DNA from: CBDCVO01 sp965223085
GTDB lineage: Bacteria > Pseudomonadota > Gammaproteobacteria > Ga0077536
NCBI GenBank assembly: GCA_965223085.1
Contig: OZ244981.1
Location: 1,302,001 to 1,366,000 of the forward strand
Length of the DNA stretch: 64,000 nucleotides
Direction of reading: 5' to 3'
Positions 16,536 to 24,193 of the stretch are shown here, in pieces. Under the pieces are notes generated by a model. It was not told where the DNA came from and made no database searches. It saw only the letters and a list, made by a program, of their open reading frames with translations. The stretch's first letter is position 1. The number at the start of each line of letters is the position of its first letter. The position numbers and the translations under genes were made by a program.

Positions 16536-16896
16536 TCAGGGTCGGACCAATCTAAGCGACTGAATTGAGGTAGTAAATGTGGTGAATCACAGCGATTTAA
16601 GACCTTAGATTGCAGTTGAGATACCAATTTCGCGATGTAAAGACCCTGGGGATCACTTTGGAGATGCCGCCACCATCCAGCTCCCGCGTCGCTTACTTCA
16701 CCCGAGCGCAAGGCACACTGCGCCGGGACAAGCGGGATAGCGACTTCGCGTGGCATCGATCGCTATTCGTTCCGAGTGCGGTCATGCGGTCCACTCGCGC
16801 CTATCGCCTGTCCTGCTAGTGTCTAAGCGTCAGTGAGCCCGACAATGCCGTGCCATTGTGATGCAAATTCAAAGACCTAGGTTGGTCCGACCCTGA
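16536..16896 (+). mobile_element. Left copy of a 361-bp element with 15-bp terminal inverted repeats
   Basis: Begins TCAGGGTCGGACCAA and ends TTGGTCCGACCCTGA, a perfect 15-base terminal inverted repeat. A direct copy lies at 23692-24056. The first 185 bases differ at only about three positions between copies and the last 75 at about five, while the central 101-105 bases are unrelated. It carries no transposase gene and resembles a MITE or the degenerate ends of an insertion sequence. TGGTGC or GGTGC precedes and AAGGC follows both copies, so the true boundary may be a few bases wider. No clear target duplication is seen. Confidence 0.7.
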
Positions 16897-17025
16897 AGGC
16901 TTAAGGCTCTGAAGGCTCGCGGCGATTTGTTTGTTGCATGAACTCCAGGACTACGCGGGCCTTTGCGGTACTAAATCACGCGGTATTCGCGATCCGAATT
17001 CACGCTCAGCCTCTCGTCATGATGC

Positions 17026-17057
17026 TTGACCTCGGAGTAGCTCACAGGTTGTAGAAT
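17026..17057 (+). promoter_or_regulatory. MerR-type metal-responsive promoter of the cus operon
   Basis: TTGACC (17026-17031) and TAGAAT (17052-17057) are separated by 20 bases, the overlong spacer typical of MerR-family promoters. Inside and overlapping the -35 is a dyad at 17029-17049: arms ACCT and GAG mirrored by CTC and AGGT around TAG. MerR-family activators twist such promoters to align the hexamers when metal binds. It is the only promoter-like site found upstream of the small-protein-cusCBA genes. The rest of 16897-17145 holds no gene. Confidence 0.75.
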
Positions 17058-17091
17058 TCTGTGATGTAGGTGGAAATCGCCATTGATGCGG

Positions 17092-17105
17092 TACAGTGCG
17101 CTGTA
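17092..17105 (+). promoter_or_regulatory. Dyad TACAGTGCGCTGTA in the cus leader
   Basis: TACAG and CTGTA form perfect arms around TGCG, 35 bases after the MerR-type -10 and 40 bases before the TTG start of the small secreted protein. It could be a second regulator site or a short leader hairpin. A weaker promoter-like pair (TTGATG at 17083 and TATAGT at 17104) overlaps it, but with a 15-base spacer. Confidence 0.35.
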
Positions 17106-17145
17106 TAGTCTATGAAACTAGGACGGTGTCGATAGAGTTCTTGAT

Positions 17146-17553
17146 TTGGGCCAACTAGCCACATTACGACAACGAAGAGTTGCGTGGGGACGTCGCGTTC
17201 TCAGCATTTTCTTTGTCTCGTGGCTGGCCATTGTATTGCAGCCTTGCGTCATGGCAACGGACAGCGAAGACCACGATTGTCCCCACTGCCCACCGTCAGA
17301 AACGCGAGCGGTGCCCCCTTGTAAAGTGACGCCGAGCGCGGATTGTGGGCTCGACGAACAACTCTCGAACGATCCCCGAAACAACCAGCTCAAACTCAAG
17401 GATCTCTCGAACGAGCCGCCCGTTGCAATCGTGTCAACGACCTATGAACTCCCCTGGGCCACTCTCCGGTCACAGTCCCTACCCGATAACTCGGTACTTC
17501 TTAATCCAAGCGGTCCACCCCGTAACGTTCTCTTCTGTGTCTATCTGAAATAG
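17146..17553 (+). CDS. Small secreted CxxC protein preceding the cus efflux genes
   Basis: A 135-residue hypothetical protein. After a basic start (LATLRQRRVAWGRR) comes a hydrophobic export segment, VLSIFFVSWLAIVLQPCVMA, then TDSEDHDCPHCPP with a CxxC and nearby His/Asp, and further Cys at KVTPSADCGL. TTG 17146 is the only in-frame start before the signal segment; a stop precedes it at 17119. It lies between the MerR-type promoter and cusC (57-base gap), so it is almost certainly induced with the operon. The Cys/His/Asp cluster just after export suggests periplasmic metal binding or delivery to CusB, which is inference. I do not recognise a named family. Confidence 0.65.
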   Translation: MGQLATLRQRRVAWGRRVLSIFFVSWLAIVLQPCVMATDSEDHDCPHCPPSETRAVPPCKVTPSADCGLDEQLSNDPRNNQLKLKDLSNEPPVAIVSTTYELPWATLRSQSLPDNSVLLNPSGPPRNVLFCVYLK

Positions 17554-17610
17554 CGATCCCACTCGCATTCACCGTCCGTTCGACTCGGTTTTTGTGCATG
17601 GAGATCGCCT

Positions 17611-18942
17611 ATGTTCATCCCAATGGGGCGTTGGCCCCAATCCCTATCTGTAACTAGCTTACGCGTTGTACTGGTGTGTGCATTGCTTGGTGCACCCACG
17701 GTTCTGGCCCAGTCGTCGGACGTGGTCACTGGCTCATTGACGCTCGCAGACGCTGTCGAACTCGCGCTCAACCACAACCCAAGTCTCGCAGCGCTCGAGG
17801 CACACTCAGCCGCACTCGATGCCATGCCTTCGCAGGCAGGTGCGCTGCCCGATCCGGTGTTGTCATTAAATGCCATGAACTTGCCCACCGATACCTTCGA
17901 TATCGACCAGGAACCGATGACGCAGATGCAAATTGGTGTCAGCCAGAGCATTCCGTTTCCCGGTAAACGCAAGTTGAAACGCGTTGCGGCCGAGCACGAG
18001 GCGCGCGCCGGAGACGCTCGAGCTGCGGAACGGCGTGATGCGTTGAGAGGCTCGGTGCGTAGCGCCTGGTGGCGCGTGTTTCATTTCGATCGAGCGCTCG
18101 AGATTGTGGCGCAAAACCAGGATCTCATGCGCGATTTCATCGAAATTGCGGAAACCAAGTATGCCGTTGGCGATGGCCTCCAGCAAGATGTGTTGTTGGC
18201 GCAGCTCGAGCTGTCGCGGCTCATGGATCGCGAAGCTCGACTCAAGGGCCGACGACGCAGTGCCAAAGCGGAACTGAACGCGTTGCTTGATCGTCCGCCT
18301 GATCGCGCGGTGATGTTGGCGAGCACGCCGCCCAGTGTGCGGTTGCCGGAATTACCGGCGCAAGTCGATTTACTGAATCTGGCAAATGAGTCTCGGAACT
18401 TGCTGGACATGCAGCGCGACTTATTGGACGCAGCCGACTCACGTTTGGACCTCGCTAGACGCGATGTGTATCCAGACTTTCGTCTTGGGGCCAGTTACGG
18501 CTTTCGACAAGGCAGCGATGCGCTGCGTGGCGCTCGGGTCGATTTCTTCAGCGTCATGTTCAGCGTCAATGTCCCGCTGTACTTCGGCAGCAAACAGAGC
18601 AAAGCCATTGACCAACGCAGTCACGAGCGTTCGCAACGCCAGTACACGTTGAACAGCACGTTGCGAATGATCGAATCCGAGATCGGCCGGAGTCTGGCAG
18701 AATACCAGGCGGCACGCGAACAAGTGCTGTTACTCGACAAGGCAATCATTCCACAAGCCCAGCAGACGGTTGCCTCCATGCTTGCCGGTTATCAGGTAAA
18801 CGAGGTGGATTTCCTCAACGTGGTTAACGGGCAACTGACGCTTTATAACGCGCAAATCAGCTACTGGGAAGCGCTGAGCGAGGCAAAGCGAGCACTAGCC
18901 CGCGTCGCGGCCGCGGTCGGTACGGAGACACTCTATGAATAA
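17611..18942 (+). CDS. cusC: Outer-membrane efflux channel CusC-like (TolC family)
   Basis: A 443-residue TolC-type outer-membrane channel for the CusB-CusA pump. A signal peptide ends near LLGAPTVLAQ; there is no lipobox, unlike E. coli CusC. Two repeated outer-membrane efflux modules follow. The first has LTLADAVELALNHNPSLAALEAHSAALDAMPSQAGALPDPVLSL and VSQSIPFPGKRKLKRVAAEHEARAG. The second has DVYPDFRLGASYGFRQGSD, VPLYFGSKQSKAID and the C-terminal AGYQVNEVDFLNVVNGQLTLYNAQISYWEALSEAKRALARVAAAVG. Its stop overlaps the start of cusB by eight bases, indicating translational coupling. The sequence is typical of channels in heavy-metal RND operons. Confidence 0.92.
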   Translation: MFIPMGRWPQSLSVTSLRVVLVCALLGAPTVLAQSSDVVTGSLTLADAVELALNHNPSLAALEAHSAALDAMPSQAGALPDPVLSLNAMNLPTDTFDIDQEPMTQMQIGVSQSIPFPGKRKLKRVAAEHEARAGDARAAERRDALRGSVRSAWWRVFHFDRALEIVAQNQDLMRDFIEIAETKYAVGDGLQQDVLLAQLELSRLMDREARLKGRRRSAKAELNALLDRPPDRAVMLASTPPSVRLPELPAQVDLLNLANESRNLLDMQRDLLDAADSRLDLARRDVYPDFRLGASYGFRQGSDALRGARVDFFSVMFSVNVPLYFGSKQSKAIDQRSHERSQRQYTLNSTLRMIESEIGRSLAEYQAAREQVLLLDKAIIPQAQQTVASMLAGYQVNEVDFLNVVNGQLTLYNAQISYWEALSEAKRALARVAAAVGTETLYE

Positions 18943-20212
18943 GCGAATGACTTTATTGGTGCTGCTCGGACTCGCGGCACTCATCATTGTGGGTAGCGCC
19001 GGCTACTGGCTGGGTGGAATGACTTCATCGGAAACGCCAGTAATGGCAATGGAGGACGACGCTAAGAAACCGCTTTTTTATCGTAACCCCATGAATCCGG
19101 AAGTCACATCACCGGTTCCCGCAAAGGACAACATGGGCATGGATTACATCCCCGTGTATGCAGACGCCGATTCGGGGGACGCGACCGCGGGAACGGTCAC
19201 CGTTGATCCGGTCACGACCCAATCGATTGGTGTTCGCACGGCACTGGCCGAGCGGCGCATGTTGTCACGAGACGTCCACACGGTCGGTCGGGTGGATTAC
19301 GACGAGCAAAGGATCACACGGTTGCATCCAAAAACGGAAGGATGGATTGAAGAGCTCTATATCGAGACCACTGGCCAAACGATCAAGACCAACGAAATTC
19401 TACTCGGCATCTATTCCCCGAAGCTGGTGTCCACGCAGCAAGAGTATCTGTTGGCGCTAAGCAACCTCGAGACATTCAAAGACAGCCCCTTCGAAGACGT
19501 TCGTCGCGGTGCGGAACGTCTGGTCGCAACGGCTTTGGAGCGCCTTGAACTGCTGGATGTTCCCGAGCACCAACTTGAGGAACTCAGGTCCTCGCGTCAG
19601 GTGAAAAAGCAATTGCACATTCACTCACCGAACGCAGGCGTTGTGATCAATGTCGGTGCGCGAGAGGGCCAATACGTCACCCCGCAAACCGAACTTTACT
19701 TCATTGCGGATCTCTCTCGAGTCTGGGTCTTCGTCGATATATTCGAAGAAGAGTTGCCCTGGGTGCGCGTGGGCGACGAGGCCGAGATGCAGGTGCAAGC
19801 GGTTCCCGGCACAACGTTCAAAGGGCAGCTCACCTACATCTATCCCTACGCTGAACGTCGGACGCGCACTATCAAGGCGCGTTTGGAATTTCCGAACAGC
19901 GACTTGTTGTTAAAACCGGACATGTTCGCGGACGTATTCATTCGCGCCAATCCAAAGACAGACGTTGTAGCGGTGCCGTCCGAGGCAGTCGTCCGCTCCG
20001 GACTTCGTGAGAAGGTGTTCATCGTGCGCGAACCCGGCAAGTTCGAACCGCGGGATGTGGTGGTTGGCGTCTCGAGCCAAGGCTGGACCGAACTTCGAGA
20101 AGGAGTCGAACCGGGTGAGCAGGTGGTGGTCTCGGCACAATTTCTGATCGACTCGGAATCCAAGCTCCGAGAAGCCGCCTCAAAAATGCAGGAGGTTGAC
20201 GATGATCAATAA
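18935..20212 (+). CDS. cusB: Periplasmic adaptor CusB-like with N-terminal metal-binding motif
   Basis: A 425-residue membrane-fusion protein. A signal/anchor segment (residues 5-28) is followed by a heavy-metal-binding domain at residues 49-75, FYRNPMNPEVTSPVPAKDNMGMDYIPVY, whose Met/His-type ligands match CusB and SilB relatives. Then come the barrel-sandwich parts (TKTEGWIEELYIETTGQTIKTNEILLGIYSP and IHSPNAGVVINVGAREGQYVTPQTELYFIADLSRVWVFVDIFEEELPWV), a helical hairpin, and a membrane-proximal C terminus. It links CusA to CusC and passes Cu(I)/Ag(I) to the pump. The gene overlaps cusC and cusA. Confidence 0.93.
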   Translation: MNKRMTLLVLLGLAALIIVGSAGYWLGGMTSSETPVMAMEDDAKKPLFYRNPMNPEVTSPVPAKDNMGMDYIPVYADADSGDATAGTVTVDPVTTQSIGVRTALAERRMLSRDVHTVGRVDYDEQRITRLHPKTEGWIEELYIETTGQTIKTNEILLGIYSPKLVSTQQEYLLALSNLETFKDSPFEDVRRGAERLVATALERLELLDVPEHQLEELRSSRQVKKQLHIHSPNAGVVINVGAREGQYVTPQTELYFIADLSRVWVFVDIFEEELPWVRVGDEAEMQVQAVPGTTFKGQLTYIYPYAERRTRTIKARLEFPNSDLLLKPDMFADVFIRANPKTDVVAVPSEAVVRSGLREKVFIVREPGKFEPRDVVVGVSSQGWTELREGVEPGEQVVVSAQFLIDSESKLREAASKMQEVDDDQ

Positions 20213-23200
20213 CATTATCGAGGCTTCATTGCGAAACCGATTTCTCGTCATCATCGGCACGCTCTTTGTTATTGCGGTCGGACTTTGGGCCATCCGGACC
20301 ACACCATTGGATGCGATCCCTGATCTGTCCGATGTACAGGTCATTGTGTTCACCGACTATCCAGGCCAAGCCCCCCAGGTCGTGGAAGATCAGGTCACCT
20401 ATCCGCTGACAACCGCGATGCTCGCGGTTCCGCATGCCAGTGACGTACGAGGATTCTCCTTCTTCGGCTTCTCCTTCGTCTACATCATTTTTGAAGACGG
20501 TACCGATCTCTATTGGGCGCGGTCGCGAGTGCTCGAGTACCTAAATTACGTTAGTGGCCGATTGCCCAGCGGCGTGAACCCAACCCTTGGACCGGATGCG
20601 ACCGGAGTCGGTTGGGTGTACGAATACGCGCTAGCCGACCGAACGGGTCAGCACGACCTAGCGGAGTTGCGCTCGATTCAGGACTGGTACCTGCGTTATC
20701 CGTTGCAGACCGTTCCTGGTGTAGCAGAAGTCGCATCCGTGGGTGGCTACGTGAAGCAATACCAGGTGGAAGTTGACCCCAATGCCTTGTCAGCTTATCG
20801 GATTCCGCTGGCTAAAGTTCGCTCTGCCATCATGCGATCGAACCGCGACATCGGCGGTCGCCTGATAGAAATGGCCGAAACCGAGTACATGGTGCGTGGC
20901 CTCGGTTACATCCAATCCATTGAAGACATCGAGCAAATCGCCGTCAGTGTTGACGATCGTGGCACCCCGGTGCGCATCAAGGACATCGCTCGCGTCCACA
21001 GTGGCCCGGAATTGCGGCGCGGCGTTGTCGAACTCAATGGCGAGGGCGAAGTTGCCGGTGGCGTGGTCATTATGCGCTACGGCGAAAATGCGCTCAGCAC
21101 CATCGAAGGCGTTCGCGCCAAGCTCGACGAACTCGCCAGGGGACTCCCCGAGGGTGTCGAAATCGTCCCGGTCTACGATCGTGGCGCACTGATTGAGCGA
21201 GCGGTTGACAATCTGTCCACGACGCTCGTGCTCGAGTTTGTACTCGTGACCCTGGTGTGTGCGGTATTTCTTTTGCATCTGCGTTCGGCCTTGGTTGCGA
21301 TCGTCGCCTTGCCGATCGGTATTTTGCTCGCCTTTGTGGCCATGCGCCTACAGGGCATTAACGCCAATATCATGTCGCTCGGTGGCATCGCCATTGCCGT
21401 TGGCGCAATGGTCGATGGTCCGATTGTGCTGATCGAGAATGCGCACAAACATCTGGCGATCGCGCGCGACAAGTTCGGTGATGCCTTGAGCGCCTCGCAA
21501 CGTTGGACGGCGATCGGTACCGCTGCGAAAGAAGTGGGTCCCGCGCTGTTTTTCTCCTTGCTTGTGATCGTCGTGTCCTATTTCGCGATCTTCACGCTGG
21601 AAGCACAGGAAGGCAGGCTGTTCAAACCACTGGCGTTTACGAGTAGCTATTCGATGGGCGCCGCGGCCTTGTTGGCGATCACCTTGGTGCCGCTGCTGAC
21701 GGGCTTTTTTGTTCGTGGGCGCTTGCTTCCAGAAAGCAAAAATCCACTTACGCGCGTACTGCACGCGTTGCACGCGCCGGCGCTCGCGATCTTGTTGCGA
21801 TGGCGGAAGACCACGTTGATATTGGTATTGGGTCTCTTGGCCGTAACGATGTACCCGGTTTCGAAACTCGGCTCCGAGTTCATGCCACCACTGGACGAGG
21901 GCGACATTCTGTATATGCCAACAACGTTTCCCGGCGTCTCCATCACCAAGGCCAAGGAACTGCTTCAACAAACCGACAAGATCCTCGCGACGTTTCCCGA
22001 GGTGGAGTCCGTGTTTGGAAAAGTCGGTCGAGCGGAAACCGCGACAGACCCCGCGCCCCTGTCCATGATCGAGACGATCGCCAGACTAAAACCACGCGAA
22101 GACTGGCCCGATCCGTCGAAGACGACGCAAGCGCTCATGAGAGAAATGGACGCTGCGATTAAGTTTCCAGGTGTAGCGAATGCGTGGACCATGCCGATCA
22201 AGACACGTATCGACATGTTATCCACTGGCATCAAAACGCCGGTCGGCATCAAGATCAGCGGCCCCGATCTCGTCGAGTTGCAACGCATCGCTGAAGGCGT
22301 GGAGCAGGCGATGAAGTCGCTCCCCGAAACCTTATCCGCGTTCGGTGACCGTGCTGCCGGTGGCTACTTCCTCGACTTCGACATCAAGCGCGAGGTCATT
22401 GCCCGTTACGGACTCACGGTCGGCGATGTGCAAGACGTCATCATGTCGGCCATTGGTGGGATGCGAGTGACGGAGACCGTCGAAGGTCTCGAGCGCTATC
22501 CGGTGAACCTTCGCTACCCACGGGAATTACGCGATGACCCCGACCGTCTAGCGCGCGTATTAATCCCCACACCAACGGGCGCGCAGATTCCATTAGGGCA
22601 GATCGCAACCATCGAACTACGGCGAGGTGCGCCCGCGATCAAAAGTGAGGACTCCCGTCCTAATGCGTGGGTGTATGTGGACCTCAACACGTCCGACGTC
22701 GGCGGTTTCGTGACGAAAGCACGCGAAGTATTGACCGCTGAGGTCGAAATTCCAGCGGGCTACGCGGTGAGTTGGTCGGGTCAGTACGAATACATGGAGC
22801 GTGCCGCAGCTCGACTCAAGATCGTGATCCCACTGACGTTGTTGCTTATCTTTGTATTGCTGTACTTCAATTTTGGCAACGTCATCGGACCCAGCATTGT
22901 GATGCTGTCCGTACCGTTTGCCTTGGTGGGCGGGTTTTGGCTGGTGTACGCCTATGGGTTCAACCTGTCGGTTGCGGTTGCCGTTGGATTCATCGCGCTC
23001 GCGGGTGTAGCCGTTGAAACCGGCGTGCTGGTACTGACGTTCATTCAAGAAGCCGTTGCCGAACGCCGTGCACAAATACAGGGTGCCGTCCACGACGGTA
23101 CGGTAGCAAAACTAACATCAAGCGACATTGTCGAGGCCGTGCACGACGGCACCTCGCGACGCGTTCGTCCCGTGGTGATGACGGCCACCTCCACCATTAT

Positions 23201-23402
23201 GGGATTGTTACCGATCATGCTGCTCGGTGGCACCGGCTCCGATGTGATGCAACGCATCGCGGCCCCTATGGTCGGCGGCATGTTGACGACGACCCTTCTA
23301 TCGCTTTTGGTCCTGCCGGTGATTTACAGCCTTGCCATGCAGTTGTTGGAAAACCGACGGAATACAAGCCATTCGGGAATTGGAACTGGCGAGGTCACGT
23401 AG
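20202..23402 (+). CDS. cusA: Heavy-metal RND efflux pump CusA-like
   Basis: An inner-membrane proton-driven pump of about 1066 residues, HME-RND family, exporting Cu(I)/Ag(I) from periplasm or cytoplasm through CusC. Family marks are DAIPDLSDVQVIVFTDYPGQAPQVVEDQVTYPL, RGFSFFGFSFVYIIFEDGTDLYWARSRVLEYL, GPDATGVGWVYEYAL, the TM4 proton-relay segment GAMVDGPIVLIENAHKHL, FMPPLDEGDILYMPTTFPG and IPVGIK-type pore regions. The sequence is most like CusA/SilA, but substrate cannot be proved. ATG 20202 has GGAGG six bases upstream. A short duplicated VHDGT occurs in the cytoplasmic loop before TM11. The broken merR follows at once, its ribosome site overlapping the cusA stop. Confidence 0.94.
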   Translation: MINNIIEASLRNRFLVIIGTLFVIAVGLWAIRTTPLDAIPDLSDVQVIVFTDYPGQAPQVVEDQVTYPLTTAMLAVPHASDVRGFSFFGFSFVYIIFEDGTDLYWARSRVLEYLNYVSGRLPSGVNPTLGPDATGVGWVYEYALADRTGQHDLAELRSIQDWYLRYPLQTVPGVAEVASVGGYVKQYQVEVDPNALSAYRIPLAKVRSAIMRSNRDIGGRLIEMAETEYMVRGLGYIQSIEDIEQIAVSVDDRGTPVRIKDIARVHSGPELRRGVVELNGEGEVAGGVVIMRYGENALSTIEGVRAKLDELARGLPEGVEIVPVYDRGALIERAVDNLSTTLVLEFVLVTLVCAVFLLHLRSALVAIVALPIGILLAFVAMRLQGINANIMSLGGIAIAVGAMVDGPIVLIENAHKHLAIARDKFGDALSASQRWTAIGTAAKEVGPALFFSLLVIVVSYFAIFTLEAQEGRLFKPLAFTSSYSMGAAALLAITLVPLLTGFFVRGRLLPESKNPLTRVLHALHAPALAILLRWRKTTLILVLGLLAVTMYPVSKLGSEFMPPLDEGDILYMPTTFPGVSITKAKELLQQTDKILATFPEVESVFGKVGRAETATDPAPLSMIETIARLKPREDWPDPSKTTQALMREMDAAIKFPGVANAWTMPIKTRIDMLSTGIKTPVGIKISGPDLVELQRIAEGVEQAMKSLPETLSAFGDRAAGGYFLDFDIKREVIARYGLTVGDVQDVIMSAIGGMRVTETVEGLERYPVNLRYPRELRDDPDRLARVLIPTPTGAQIPLGQIATIELRRGAPAIKSEDSRPNAWVYVDLNTSDVGGFVTKAREVLTAEVEIPAGYAVSWSGQYEYMERAAARLKIVIPLTLLLIFVLLYFNFGNVIGPSIVMLSVPFALVGGFWLVYAYGFNLSVAVAVGFIALAGVAVETGVLVLTFIQEAVAERRAQIQGAVHDGTVAKLTSSDIVEAVHDGTSRRVRPVVMTATSTIMGLLPIMLLGGTGSDVMQRIAAPMVGGMLTTTLLSLLVLPVIYSLAMQLLENRRNTSHSGIGTGEVT

Positions 23403-23411
23403 GAGGAAGCC

Positions 23412-23711
23412 ATGTACGTAGCAGAGTAAACAAAAACTGCCGGTGTCTCCCCCGACACCGTTCGGTACTACAGCAAGATTGGCATGTTGAAGCCTACCCG
23501 CGATGCAGATAACGCCCATCAGGTTTACGGCGCCAGAGACGCACGCCGGCTTCGATTCATACGCGCGGCAAAAAGCCTCGGTTTTACGCTCGCCGATATT
23601 CGGGCGTTTTTCGACGATGCCGCGCATGGCGATTCGCCCTGTCCGCGAGTCCGTGCGCTGATCGAGCGTCGCACTGCGGAAATCCTGGTGCTCAGGGTCG
23701 GACCAATCTAA
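23412..23711 (+). pseudogene. merR-family regulator pseudogene (nonsense codon 6, 3' end lost to the repeat)
   Basis: The frame from ATG 23412 reads MYVAE, TAA (23427-23429), then TKTAGVSPDTVRYYSKIGMLKP...YGARDARRLRFIRAAKSLGFTLADIRAFFDDAAHGDSPCPRVRALIERRTAEI, a clear MerR-family helix-turn-helix and linker with the Cys typical of metal-responsive members. From 23692 it runs into the right repeat copy and stops at 23711, losing the dimerisation helix end and C-terminal metal loop. GGAGG just before the ATG overlaps the cusA stop, so it was the last gene of the cus operon. Both lesions predict no functional regulator from this gene; reinitiation downstream could give only a truncated protein. 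Confidence 0.85.
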
Positions 23712-24056
23712 GCGACTGAATTGAGGTAGTAAATGTGGTGGATCACAGCGATTTAACACCTTAGATTGCAGTTGAGATACCAATTTCGCGATGTAAAGAC
23801 CCTGAGGATCACTTTGGAGATGCCGCCACCATCCAGCTCCCGCGTCGCTTACTTCACCCGAGCGCAAGGCACACTGAGTCGGGAGCAAGCGCGATAGCGT
23901 AATCGTGCGGTGCTGTCGTGCCAATACTCGGGTTGATGTGATAAACCCGGTAAGCGCGTAGCATGCGCGCGCAACGCGGATTCTAAGCGTCAGTGAGCCC
24001 GACAAGGCGGTGCCATCGCGATGCGAATTCAAAGACCTAGGTTGGTCCGACCCTGA
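23692..24056 (+). mobile_element. Right copy of the element with 15-bp terminal inverted repeats (365 bp)
   Basis: Same orientation as the left copy at 16536-16896. Terminal repeats TCAGGGTCGGACCAA and TTGGTCCGACCCTGA are perfect. It interrupts merR at the codon after the Glu-Ile of RRTAEI. On the minus strand both copies keep a stop-free frame of about 62 codons ending in RLDWSDPEH; of three substitutions in the conserved left part, two are synonymous in that frame, hinting at a former coding end. The two copies bracket about 7.5 kb including cusCBA, like a composite transposon, but no transposase gene is visible. Confidence 0.7.
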
Positions 24057-24088
24057 AGGCAGACCCTGAAGGCAGAGCCTGAAGGCAG
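24050..24088 (+). repeat. Three tandem 13-bp repeats beside the right repeat copy
   Basis: ACCCTGAAGGCAG occurs at 24050-24062 and 24063-24075 and as AGCCTGAAGGCAG at 24076-24088; degenerate CCCTGAAGG units continue to about 24130. The first unit includes the end of the terminal inverted repeat. The left copy shows a shorter trace of the same unit (CTGAAGGC twice at 16893-16916). No gene is seen in 24057-24193. Confidence 0.7.
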
Positions 24089-24193
24089 AGGCACCCCCTG
24101 AAGGTACCCTGCTGCTGACGGCCCTGAAGCCTCGTCCTATCGGGAGGATCTTCGTGTCTTCACCGCCAAGGTTCGTGGCAAACGCCCTATGAG

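Noticed and set aside
16271..16756. A 161-codon open frame on the minus strand running from the repeat into the CMD region
   Set aside because: It is a chance fusion: its first half is the mobile repeat arm and its last part is the start of the CMD pseudogene up to the first nonsense codon.
23298..24032. A 244-codon minus-strand frame across the right repeat and the merR region
   Set aside because: It is antisense to merR and the end of cusA and only follows the open frame of the repeat arm; no family is recognisable.
24050..24130. CRISPR-like array
   Set aside because: The 13-base units are directly adjacent with no spacers, and no cas gene is present.
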